A stretch of DNA of 64,000 bases from Aquarana catesbeiana (Eukaryota; Chordata; Amphibia; Anura; Ranidae), in assembly GCF_042186555.1 (NCBI RefSeq), contig NC_133333.1, positions 217,427,022 through 217,491,021 on the forward strand, written 5' to 3'. The notes under the pieces are model-generated. The model worked only from the letters and a program-made list of their open reading frames with translations. It did not search any database and had not been told where the DNA came from. This document shows positions 47,501-60,635 of this stretch, one piece after another (the first letter of the stretch is position 1; each line of letters starts with the position of its first letter). Position numbers and translations under genes: made by a program.

Positions 47501-50500
47501 TCACCCCAATGGGACATAGACAGCAAAAAAATAAAAAATAAAAATGACACCCTCCCCTACACCGGTGGTTCTCAACCTGTCCTCAAGTACCCACAACAGG
47601 CCATGTTTGCAGGTTTTCCTTTATCTTGCACAAGTGCTTTAAATCAGAGCCAATGGCTTGATATTTTGGACAGCTATTTTATCTAAGAGAAAATCCCAAA
47701 ACATGGCCTGTTGGGGGTACTTGAGGATGGGGTTGAGAACCACTTCCTACACTATCCAAAAGTGAGAAAAAGTTTTGGCTTAAGATACACTTTAAATATT
47801 TTTTATATGTCACTCAACCACATTAAAAACCTATTAAAATACACGTCATTACATTTGTTGCCAGTTACCATACAGCTAAATGTCTTTACCTTTCTGGATA
47901 AAATCTACAATTCTTGTAAAAAAGTAAAAAGCATGCCTGGAATTTATACAAGACACATTGCCGACATGATATGACCAAGCTCTATCAAGTGTTTCTGCAG
48001 GAAAGGAACTGTTCTGCTCCTTTCTGTAATTCAGTAAAACCACACTATTTAACCCCATTCTGCTAGCCATACACATACTGTAAATGTGGAAGCTAGGAGG
48101 TGGACCGCCTTTGCTTTGTGCTAGAAACACGCTGGATAGTGAGAAAAAATAAATCTAGCTGCACCTCAGGATAAATGCTGCAAAGATTTATTAGGTGATC
48201 TGATGCAAAGCAGACGACCTGATCAATACCCTTTAATGCATTTCACCCATAATGAACTTATTCATAGAGTTGAGGTGATCTGCCTTACATGGGATTGCCT
48301 AAAGATACTGGTGGCTTTTATCCCATAGCATGACTACATATCTTTTTTTCTTGCTATTTTATGGAGAATAAACCACTTGCTGAGCTGGCACCCATAAATG
48401 CAAAGGTGAGGGCAGGATATCTGTAGCAGAACATCTGCTTCTTATAGTATGGGAGCACACTCAATCGCTCAACAGCTCCTAATCACATAGCAATGATCAG
48501 ATGTTGTTGTTATAATCACTGTGCCAATCTTTACAGTGATAGCATCACTATAACTGATTACCTAGGCAAGCTGGCTGACCCCAAAGTCGGATATGTTGTA
48601 GTTCTGGGTCCCCTCTCGGTGCTCCCCAAGTTTGGTGTCCCTGTCACTTATGGTTTGGGAACAGTGTCATGTCAAGCTGACAAGATTTCCCATAGACACC
48701 AATGAGCACTGAAAGCTGAAAATTGGTCTGGGTAGGAAGGGGGTGAAAGTGGCCTGTATTGAGGTGGTTAAGGGAAACCCTATGACAGAATTAAGAAAAA
48801 AATGGCGTGGGGTCCCCCCCAAAATCCATACTAGGCACTTTGGGTCTGGTATAGATTTTAAGGGGAACTCCACGCCAAAATGTAAAAAAATAACGGCATG
48901 GGCCCCCCGCCCAAAATCCATACCAGACCCTTTGGGAAAGGGGGGGCGAGCGAGCACTCCCCCCTTCCAGAACCATACCAGGCCACTTGCCCTAAACATG
49001 TTGTTGGGGACAAGGGCCTCTTCCCGCCTGCAGGCCCCGACAACCTGAGCTGTGGTTGTCGGGGGCCTGCGGGTGGGAGGCTTATTGCAATATGGAATTC
49101 CTCTTTAACAAGGGGGCCCCCAGATCACAGCCCCCCCCCATATGAATGGGTATCGGGTACATTGTACCCCTACCCATTCACCAAAAAAAGTGTCAAAAAG
49201 TAATAACCACAGGAAACAGTTTTTGACAAGTCCTTAATCAAAAAAAAAAAAAATAGTGTCCCTCAAAATAATCCATCATCAATTATGACACCCGCCGGAC
49301 CTGAACAATTTAAAAAAAGCTCCGCCTCCAGGGAGGACACCGGCTGTCTGCCTCCTCTCTGCTTTCACATGTTCTTATATAGGCAAGGGGCGGGGCCACA
49401 TGGTTACATCACCCAGTGGCACCACCCCCTTCTGACATGAGGTCATGTGAATTAATAAGGGGTCGGGCCACGGGGTGACATAACTGGGTGGCCCGGCCCT
49501 TGCCTATATAAGAACTGTCAAAGCAGAGAGGAGGTAGACAGCTGGTGGCCTCCCAGGAGGTGGAGCATTTTTTCTATTTTTCGGGTCCGGCGGGCGTCGT
49601 GATCGATGATGGATTGCATCAAAGGACACTATTTTATTTTTGTTTGTTAAAGGACTTTTTAAAAACTGTTTATTGTGTTTCTTACTTTTTGACACTTTTT
49701 TGGTGAATGGGTAGAGGTACGATGTACCGGATACCCATTCAAGGAGGGGGCGGGATCTGGGGGCTCCCTTGTTAAAGGGGGGTTCCAGATTCCGATAAGC
49801 CCCCCAACCACAATCCCTGACAACCACAGCCCAGGGTTATCGAGAAGAATAGGGTGTGGGGGGTGCAGAGCATCATTTAAGCATCATTAAAATGACTGCT
49901 CCTTTAAAAACTATTGTTTTAAAAACTTTTTGCATTGATACATGTCCCCCAGGGCAGTACACAGGTCCCCATACACTTTTTATGGCAATAACTTGCATAT
50001 AAGCCTTTAAAATTAGGACTTTTGATTTTTTATGTCTGTGCCCCATAGACTTTAATAGGGTTTGCATGTTCGCTAGAACTTTTTCGCTGTTTGAGATGTT
50101 CTGGTGCAAACCGAACAGGGGAGTGTTCGGCCCATCCCTACTTGGGACTCATATCTTCTCTCCATTCCAGGGATGCAGACTTTGCCAGTCTCATTGGCAC
50201 TCGAGAATTCATTGTGTGTCAGATGCTTGTTTTGCCTACCTTGATTGGTGGTTCCATTCTCTGACCACAACATCACCACAGGACACAGTAGTGATGTGGG
50301 AGTTGAGAGAGGAAACCACAATGCACAGCAAGGGACTTAGACTTGGCCCCTCCAAAGACACTGACGTTACCTGCAGTGCTGGAACAGGGGCACAGTAAGA
50401 GACCTAGGCCACCTGAGAGGTGAGTATACTACCTCCTTTATTGCAGGGACCTGCTGTTTTGATCTGTCTAGAAACCTGTCAGGGTCTTTTTATTTCATGT

Positions 50501-53500
50501 TTAAAAAAGGGGCCCCTTTATAACAATTGGCCTGATTTTATTTCACTGCACTTTGCCCTATTTCAACATGAAATTATTGCTCCATTTTGTAAGTTTGATA
50601 TGCAGAGCTATAAAGAGAAAGAAGAGCGAAAAGCGAAGAGCAGAAAAATGGCTGCATTATAATTAATGGAAAGGTTCTATCTATAAAAGTGATACATTTT
50701 CCACTTCCTGTCCAGTGTGAAGAATGGACCACACTGTGTTAAAGGTGACATAAACTACCAATATTAAAATTTCAGTGAAATACCAAACTGTAACCCATTA
50801 AAAAACATGACTGTGTCATTTTTAACTTTGGCAGAATATGCAGATATGAGCAGAGAGATTGCCCAGAGCTGCTTTATAATTATAGAGTATTTTTGGAGTG
50901 TGTCCTAAGCTATATTTCCCAGAAAAAAATACCAGCAAGATATTAGTGATGCCATTCTGCAACTTGCAATGAAGCTCCGTCCTGGGGGTGCTATAAGAAC
51001 AAAAATATAATATATTGCAGCTTACCAGTTCTATGATGTGGTGACTGTATTTCCTTTTTTTTTCAGGTTGTATTTTCTGAAAAGTATAACTGAAGGCAAA
51101 ACATTTTTTAAAAATTTTGGACAGAGTGGAGAAGGATTAGTCAGTTTTTTGCGAAGGACATGTTGGGCGGCCCGCTCAGCTTCCTGGGTTGCAGACAGGA
51201 GTACACATAACAATATTGAGGAGGAGAGAGCTGGGAGGAGGTGCAGGCTGTGCTTTCCCCCTCCTGTCTGTACACAGGGCTTAACACAGGATTTCTCTCT
51301 GCCCAGACTGTACAGGGCTTGATTATCTCCCCCTATCTCATCCCCACACTGCGCCTGTAAAAATTGTGGGTAGAGTCGAGAAGATAATCAAACCCTGCAA
51401 AGTCTGATCTGAGTGTGTTCTGTGTTATCTCCAGTATATAGACAGGTGGGAGAAGAGCTGGGGGGGGGGGGATCAGGGTTGCCAAACACCAGTAAATTTA
51501 CTGACAGTTCGTAAAAATCAGTGATTTTTTTACAACTGCCAGTAAATATCAGGGGCTGATAATTTCATGCTGTGTTGACTTTTTTAAGTGTAAATCAAGC
51601 AAATTACTTTGTTATAGGTATTGTCAGTGTTTCCATATCACGTTTATACTGTTCAAATATTCACTGTGTTTTTCAATAGGACTTCTGTAATTTCTCAGGT
51701 TGCCAGTAAAAACTCTGCTCCGCCAGTAAATTTTCCATGTTTTGTCAGTAAAAAATGCTGCGGGAGGTTGGGAACCCTGGGGGGGGGGATATAGAGCACC
51801 ACACCTCCTCCAGCTTTCTCCTCCTCTTTGCGTGTGTCGCTACTCCTGTAGATGAGAGGGATGTGGTAGGATAAGAGGTTTTGTGATAGGAGGGGGATTT
51901 GGATGAGGGAGGAGGAACAGAATTTGTGCTGGGAGGAACTATTTGGGAGGGAGGGAGTTGGAGGGATTAATAATCTACAGACCACTTAATTCTGCCCTAC
52001 AAACTACATTTTTGGGTGTGCAGTGCAGTAATATGCGCAAAACTCTGTGTTTTTCCGCACCGCACAAAAATTCCCTGCCATTTGAAAACGCGAGCAAGTG
52101 CCATTAATTCTTAATGGTGCCCCCATGCATCTAGCAAATATGCGTATGTTGGCGCCCGCTACAACACATGGTTCCGCAGTACCATGTGTTTTGGAGGGGT
52201 GCATTTTAAAAAATCATGCACCTTTTTTATATGTTACATGCACATACAGCAGCCCGTTAAAAAACGTGATGCATGGGAACATACAAAAAAAGCGAGCACG
52301 CTCAGACGCACCCCCTGGTGTGAACGAGCCCCCAGGATTGTACGAAATCTTAAAGGGTGCCCTGGCTGAAGAAAGGTTGAAAAACAGTGCTGTACAGAGA
52401 ACAGTGAGCAAGTCACATCACTCTCTGTACCAGAGGAGCTTACACTCTAATGTCCCCACCACAGCATCAATATACATTCATTATATATTTATACCACAGT
52501 ATCATTATACATTTATATAGCTCTGACAGTTTCCAAACTGCTGTACAGAGAACACTGATCCATTCACATGAGTCTCTGTATTAGAGAAGCTTACACTCCT
52601 ACTTTGTTGGCAATATAATTACAATATTACCGTTACATGTGATTTTATTTCCTAAAGTGTAACTTTAAAGCCTGTGATAGAATATAATTTCAGATTATTT
52701 ACAGCTCTGATAAATCACTTCTTTCTCCAGCTCACGTCCTCAGTATTCCGCATGACAACTCCAACAATTGCAGGAAGGTTTTTGGCGTTCTGGACGGACA
52801 CCACTTGATGGCTCCCCTATTTCTGCAGCTAAACAAGTCCATGCCATGGTCACCATGCAGTGCCATGCACCTTACAGATTTCTTTGAAAGCGGCCATGGT
52901 AAGAAGTGACGGAAGAAAGACGATTATCTGCTGTGGTAAAATAGGGAAGATCCTTATACATTCTTATAATGAAAATCTCGAATTTAAAGTTGGTTTTAAA
53001 GTTGATTTCACCAATCCATAAGCCTTTCAGAGGAAGCATCTGATTTGGGAAAGTCTAAAGCTATGCACACCTCCTAATTTTATAAGCTTTACATGTTGCA
53101 TATGCCACATCCACTATTCCTATCAGGACAAAGAACACAGACCATTTATTTCATGGATCCAGGTTTAGACACTTACAATGATCGACATTAAAAAAAAAAA
53201 AAATTGGGGGGAAAAAATACACTTTTTGGAATTTTAATGCAAAAAAACACAATGCATAACCAATTTATTTTAGTAAAACATAAAATATGATGTTACGGCA
53301 AGTAAATAGATACCAAACATGTCACGCATGCACGCCCATGCAATGGCAGCAAACCTAAATTTTACTATCCATAGGGCACGCTTTAAAAGCCTTTACAGTT
53401 TACCACTTTAGATTGACAGAGGAGATCTGGTGCTAGAATTACTGCCTATCACCTGACATTCGCGTCCATACCTCACATGTGTGGCACGATTGCTGTTTGC

Positions 53501-56500
53501 ATACGTGCAGGACCAACACATGGGTTCACTCTTGCATGCTAGCGGGGGGAAGGGGGGCACTTTAGTTTTTTTTTTAAAGTATGAATTTATTTTATTTTTA
53601 CACTGCTGCTTCATTTTTTCTTTTTTTGCTCACTTTTATCGCTGTCACTAGAAATGTAAACATACCTTGTGACAGCAATAGGCACGTAACAGGTACTCTT
53701 TATGGAGGGATCTGGGGTCAATAAGACCCCACATTCCCCCCTCTGCACTTAAAAGCATTCAAAAACACAGAGATCAGTATTTTTGAATGCATCTCATTAT
53801 TTGAAAATGGTGGCGAAAACATCCGGGTAAGCCAGTGAGTCATGTCATTGCTTCCGTGTTACCATTTTGGACAGCCTATCAAAGCCGATCCAGACTTTGT
53901 TGGGCTGTCCAAGGTGCCGGCTGGTCACTCGGGTCTCCCGGTAGGACAGGAAAACCCGAGAGTGCTGCGGAAAGGGGTGTGAGGGATGGATGTCCTCTCC
54001 CACTGCTTGTACTAGCAATCGAGCAGCTAGTTAGTAATAAGACAGTACAGCTGGTCTTTCTGCTCAGTAGGTGCCTGGGCCCCCCTTTTGAACTGATGGG
54101 GCCCTGGCCCAGTACAGTATCAGCAGCCCTGCATACAGGGACAGTGCGTCTGTGTCAATATGACTGTTTGCTCTGGAAAACACAAACACTTTTTGCTACT
54201 TGTCTGTTTGTATAAGTCAGATCTTGGGAGAATAAAACTTCTATATAACACTGGTTAAACCATACACCAGCATACATTGGTCCTTCTGATACAGAGGTGC
54301 AAAGTTTTACAAGAAGGTTGGAGTCCTCTTCTGCAGGACTTAAACTACACAATTCCTGGGCAGCAGCCAACAAGATTTGGAATTTGCAGGTAATTTATGA
54401 GGCAGCAATGTTAGAGCAGAATGTTCCGCAAACCTGTCCTTCATGAGTGACAGAGAAAGAAGCTACAGGAAAGAACTTTGTGTTCCTCTGTCAGATCATC
54501 CAACACGCCGTAATGTTATATGGCTCCACGCCTGCATAGAGGTGTATAGAGATGGAAGACTAATAATGGATAGCTCCCAACTGTCCCTGATTTCAAGGGA
54601 CTGTCCCTGATTTGGAACAAAGTCCCTGTCCCTCTGTCCCTCTTTCCTCCTCATTTGTCACTTATTTTGGGACATTTTTGAATATCTTTCAAAAAGTGTT
54701 TCCCAGTGCTAAATCTTTCATCCAATTTCTAAATTGCTGCATTTGTAAATTTCAAAAGCCAATATAAAGGAATAATAGTGATAAAAAAAAAAAGAAGCAC
54801 TTGTGGAGTTTAACTAATCTTTTTTTTTGTATAATTCTCATTTAAGGGGGCGTGGCAAGGGGTGTGTCTTAGTTTTGCTAATAGGTGTCCTTCGTTCCCA
54901 TCTCAAAAAGTTGGGAGGTTTGTTAATAGGATGTTATCCTGTGTTACACCAGTTATTCAACCACACACCACAAAATCTGACTGAGGAACAATCAGCCCCC
55001 AAAATATCACAAAGGTCAGACATGGGACCACAGAGAGTACAGCATGAGACAAGAAGTCAGGGGGCATCTCTAGCAATGCCCACACACTAGTTTTGGCTGA
55101 AAACCAATTTATCTTTTTTCCCACACAAAAAAAATTGCAAACACAGACCCAGACCAAACCTAGGTATCCTTTTGATTGCTAAAAGCATCATACAAAAATA
55201 CAAAAAAACACAGAGAATTCAAAATGTAGATGTGCAATGCTTGGACCCCTCCCCCTAATAATAAGTTTACATGAACTGTGCATAGGGTTGCCACCTCATC
55301 CCTTTAAACCCGAACACATATTAATTACACAGGTTCTGTGGCTGATTAAGGTGGTAATTAAACTCACTTAGTGTCTTACCTGCATTCAATTAGCCACAGA
55401 ACCCGTGTAAGGGCTCTTTCACACGGGGCAGATCAGTCATGATCCGCCCCGTGAACACCCGCTTGCTCAGCGGGGATCGCTCCGCCGATCCCCGCTGAGC
55501 AGGAAGATGACAGGTCCATTGCTGCACGCTGTGCAGCGGCGGACCTGTCAGAGCGCCGCTCTCCCCTATGGGGGGATCGGATGATGACGGACCGCAGTGT
55601 CCGTCGTCACCCGATCCGATCCGAAAACGGATGGAAAAGCAGGTTTTTCCTCCGTTACACTTTTCGGATCGGAGCGGGTCGGATGTCAGCGGACATGTCA
55701 CCGCTGACATCCGACGCTCCATAGGGATGAATGTATGTCCGTTTTTCATCCGAAAACGGAAGGATGAAAAACGGACATACGGATCGTCTGTGTGAAAGAG
55801 GCCTAATTCATATGTGTTCGGGTTTAAAGGGATGAGGTGGCAACTCTAACTGTGCACCAACAATTAAACTCCTGTTTTTCAGTATTTTACTATTTTGCTG
55901 GAAGTCAATTCATATATGAGTGTAAAACCCAATAAAGCAGATGGAGATGTTACAGCACCATATACTTCAGTGCAGCACAACATCTGTGTGTCGTGGAGAG
56001 TTTAAATGTACGTGTGCTAGCAAGGTCCTTTGGTGCAAACAACACCGCAGTATACTGTTTAATGTGGTGTGGTAACATACATAAATGCACATTTTATCGC
56101 ATGTCACCACAATGCACAAGTCTGAATAGAATACAGGGGCTACTACTCACACATATGTATTCTTAAAGATCAAAACAATGGACAAAGCGCCATGATATGC
56201 TGTAGGAACTCAGGAGAGAAGAGGAATGAAATGCTTGTAAAATCCACAGTCAGACTAAAACAGGCACGGTCACATCAGGATCATAAAATTCTCACATAAA
56301 TCAAAGCACTGACTGCAGCCAACAGTACATAGTATAGATAACGTGGTTCCAGGGGCACGCTCTGATGAAGGGCCTGTGGCCCCTGAACTGCATTAGCCTA
56401 TTAGTCACACTATTGTACCACTGGCTTTGGTCGCTTTTGATTTATATAAAGATATTATAACCTTGGCCTGATTATGCCTGTTTTAGCTTGACTGTGAATT

Positions 56501-59500
56501 TTACAAGCAATTTGTTCCTTTACTCTTGTGAGTACCTTTTTATGAGTATTTTATAATTAACAAGTACATATTTTTACGAGGACATTTAGTCCATTTTTTT
56601 TTTGTTCTCCATTTATAGCTGCCTATTCTCTGTAAGGTTTGGACACCAAATGATGGTCTAGTCTGGTAACATTTGCAAAGACTTTTTCTTTGTTTTCTGA
56701 AATCATGCAGCATGAAAATACATTTCAAGTAGAAATCCAATTTTGTTTTGTGGGATCGGTTCACATCCATGTGCTGCAGTTCGACATAAAAGGGACATTT
56801 AATGGGCTCATTCACACTTACATGTGTGCACTACCACACATACTGCAATGTACACCAATCAGCCTTATTGTCTCTTCTCTTATATAGCAAGTAATGCATC
56901 GCTCCGTCACCCATGTCTGTATTTCTCTAGTGCCAGAGTGAGTATAGATCATACAGTGTCTATATGGTGTAAGGAGTAGATTGGGATCATATGGTGTAAG
57001 CAGGAAACTGGGTCAAACGACATCTGCATGGTGTGAGGAGATGTTTCTGGGTGGACAGTGTCTGTTTGATATGAGAGGGAGATTAAGGTGGACAGTGTCT
57101 GTATGGTGTAGAAAAGAGATTGGGGTGTACAGTGTTTGTATAGTGTGAGGAGGAGATTGGGGTATATGATGTCTGTATGGTGCGAGGAAGAGATTGGGGT
57201 GTACATTGTCTGTATATTGTGAGGAGTGGATTGGGGTGTATGATGTCTGTATGATGTGAGGAGGAGATTAGGGTGTATGATGTCTGTTTGGTGTAAGGAA
57301 GAGTTTGGGGTGTACGGTGTCTGTATAGTGTGAGGAGGAGATTGGGTCTTATGGTATCTGTATGGAATATGGAGGAGATTGAAGTATATTGTGTCTGTAT
57401 GGAATGAAAAGGAGATTGGATTATATGGTGTCTGTATGGAATAAGGAGCATATTGAGGTGCCTGCATGTAGTAAGGAGGAGATTAAGGTATTACAATGTC
57501 TTTACGGTGTTTACACCACAAAAGTCACCTTTCATACATTTCCTTCGATTTGTAGTCTTTTTTTTTTTTTTGAGTTGTTGGTTTTGATGAAGTGCAGGTG
57601 GTTTCTGTTTCCAGCAGGGGCTTTTTATGAATGCATTGGGGCTTTGTGCAAGAACAGAAATCGGAACCCGCTGTGGGTCCACAACAAGGGAGAGACATTA
57701 TATCAGAGTCCTCTCTTACAGTAGATTCGCCATTACAACCAGAGTCCCCCCTACATCAGAACTCCCTGTTATGTCAGAATCTCCTATTATTTTACCCCCC
57801 CCCCCTCCTTTACATGAGAGTCTTGTTTAACATCAGTGTCCCCTCTTACATCAGGAGCCTCCCCTGATACCAGAGCCCCCCCCCCCGCATCAGAATCACT
57901 CTTATATCAGGAGTCTCCCCTTACATCAGAGCCTCCTCTACATCAGTCTCCTCTTATATCAGAGTCCTCCTTACATTAGAGTGCTCCCTTATATCAGAGC
58001 CCCATCTTACATCAGGGTCCCCCCTTACATCAGTCTCCCCTTACATTAGACTCCCTCTTATATCAGAGTCCCATCTTACATCAGAGTGGCCACTTACATC
58101 AGATCACCCCCTTACTTCAGAGTCCTATCTTACATCAGATTCCCCTATAACATCAGAAGTCTCCCCTTACATCAGTCTGCTCCTACATCAGGAGTCTCCC
58201 CTTTCACCAGAGGTCCCTCTTACATCAGGAGTCTCCTCCTACATTAGAGTCGCCTACACCACATGATCACTAGGGAACAGCGGCCCCTCACTGCTAGGAA
58301 ATAAGCATCTTTCTGTATCAGTTCACATAAATAAATCCTCCATGCAAACTCTCAGATACATTGTGTAAAACATACTGTATTGCACAATATTCTCGTCTGT
58401 GGATGGTCAATTATAGAGTCACACAGTAATCTCCCCTATTAACATTCCTATAGGTGAAGTCACGATATTAAGCCTCTGCTGGTTTGTTGCACTCTTTAAA
58501 GAATGACATATTGATCTTATTCCAAATAAGATCATTTACTGCTTAGTTCCCCCATCAACTGAACCTTATGCCTTAATTTCAGACTCATAAAAGCGTCTCA
58601 AAGGTAAAATTCACAGCTGTAATCAATTCATTATAAATTGCAAAATCTTCTGTGATTGCCAACATGCTACTATATAGATAAACCAGGTGCAATCCTTTGG
58701 ATATAAAGAGTTTCAAACCAAAATGAAGAAATCCCAATAAAAGGACCTTTCCCTACATTTTCAGTCCTTGTAACAATGGTCACCAAAACAAACGGAGAGG
58801 GTGAATCTCCCTGGGGTAACACAGCAATAAAAAACTTCACGGGGGGCCTTTCCCACTGCTTCCAAAATAGAAAAAAAAAATTGGCTTTAGATACTGTACA
58901 ATTTAAAACTGAACTAAAGTTCCCTATACCCATCTCCCCCCTAGCAATGTGGTTACTACAAGCTCTCATGCAGGTGCCATCATCTTTGCTCGGTCCTCTT
59001 CCAGGTTCAGTGTCTTCGGCCATCTTGATTGACCATCATGTGATGATGAAACTCCCCGCGCATGGGTGTTACATCATCTCACCACCAAGGCATGTTGAGA
59101 TTGTATATGCATCAGGCAGATCATTTGTCTTCTACACAAAGTTCCACTTTAAATAAAAGTGGGAACAGACAACAAATTATCCCAGGAGCAGATTTAAAGA
59201 TAGGATAATCTGCATTTTAACAAATTTAAAGCTTCAGAAACTGACAAAATGTTTCCTTATTGTAAATTGTAGGAAAATTCTAACTACTGAATTCTTAAAT
59301 TCTGGTACAGCTGCAATGTTACCTGAAAAAATTACTACTGACCTTTTCCATAGAGCTGATCTTTGATATTGAATAAAAACAGAGAAGGAAGAGGTGACTA
59401 ACATGTATTTTCATCGGCAGGGGACTGTTTGTTGGATGCACCAGGCAGGATTCTGGACCTTCCCCAGGATCTTCCCGGAACATCAGCTCAATACGATTTG

Positions 59501-60604
59501 GACAATCAGTGTCGTCAGGTTTTTGGAAAAGAGTTCTGTCACTGTCCTAATACCAGGCCAGAAGATATCTGTGCCCAGCTCTGGTGTAAAATCCAAGAGG
59601 ATCAAGCTTGCCATACCAAAAATGGCAGCCTGCCCTGGGCTGATGGGACGCCTTGTGGGGACAGCCGCGTATGCTGGGAGGGAGTCTGTCAGGAAGAAGA
59701 GGATGTTCTTAAACCAAAGGTAATTTCAAAACTGTAACCTTGGCAGATGTTACACCTTCCAATTCATGAAACACTGCGTGCAACGCCTATCGTTGCCACA
59801 AGATCATGAGCAATTATATGATGTAATGAAATTATATGACAATGAAATTATATACTTGATCACATAGTGGTCACTACACTACAGCCAGGAGCTTCTAAAA
59901 TGAAATACGATGACTCAGCTTAGACTCAAATTCTGTTCTGTAGAGGCACATTAATGGGAAACGGCTAACATCTCAAAACTAAACATAAGAGCCAAACACT
60001 GGAAAATCCTCTACCCTTTACTCATGATGAATCATTTCTCAGAGGAAATTGCATTCAATAACTGCAATATAGTAATATCACAGCCAGAATGAATAATAAA
60101 AACATTTTTTCAATAATGTTTGAGAATGTTATAACTTCATTAATGAATAGGCCAGCCATAAATTATGTAGCTAAAGTTGCAATTCCAAGTATCCTACCTA
60201 ATATAAAATGGCAGCGTTCTTTTCTTTTTCCTGTTATAACATTTTTGATTTTATATATACACAAGTGTCAGTTCTTTTATACTTTAAAAAAAAATCCTGC
60301 ACAAGTTTTTCTCTTATTTTTTTATAATTCCTAAAGAAGATGTACACTCAAAAACTAGAATTGCATATTAGTTAACTTTTTCAAAAACCTTTTTCACTCT
60401 GCAGGGCTTCCGAGACAGATCAGAAGCTGTCCAAGAAGCCCTAGAGAATGAAGGGGGAGAGGTTAAGGGATTTTAAATCCCCAGACTGCTACACTGGTTG
60501 CATGGGCACTGACAGCGCATTACCTGTGGAAGGTAAGTACAGTGAGGACCGGGGAGGTGAGAAGGGTGTAGGATATTAGTTCACCTTTTCATGTATTTTT
60601 TTTT

Positions 60605-60635
<31 letters not shown>

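Larger units (their letters stand above)
46741..52730. other. ADAMTS8 intron 3 (6.0 kb)
   Basis: GTAAAT...CTCCAG. Holds the repeats listed below. 46741-47300, 47800-48700 and 50140-52730 contain nothing I can assign beyond short runs (G runs at 51462 and 51780) and a possible fragment of a 'gttcacaccag'-type element near 52240-52335. Confidence 0.85.
52899..59420. other. ADAMTS8 intron 4 (6.5 kb)
   Basis: GTAAGA...CGGCAG. Contains repeats listed below. 52899-54035, 54140-54565, 54925-55280, 55850-56190, 58255-58680 and 58925-59420 hold nothing I can name. Confidence 0.85.

Noticed and set aside
56949..57467. 172-residue open frame on the minus strand, rich in His, Thr, Pro and Ser
   Set aside because: It lies wholly in the 37-bp minisatellite and its pattern follows from the DNA period; no start context, no domain, no splice structure.
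57690..58250. Array resembling short direct repeats of a CRISPR
   Set aside because: Units vary in length and sequence with no unique spacers; vertebrate genomic context.
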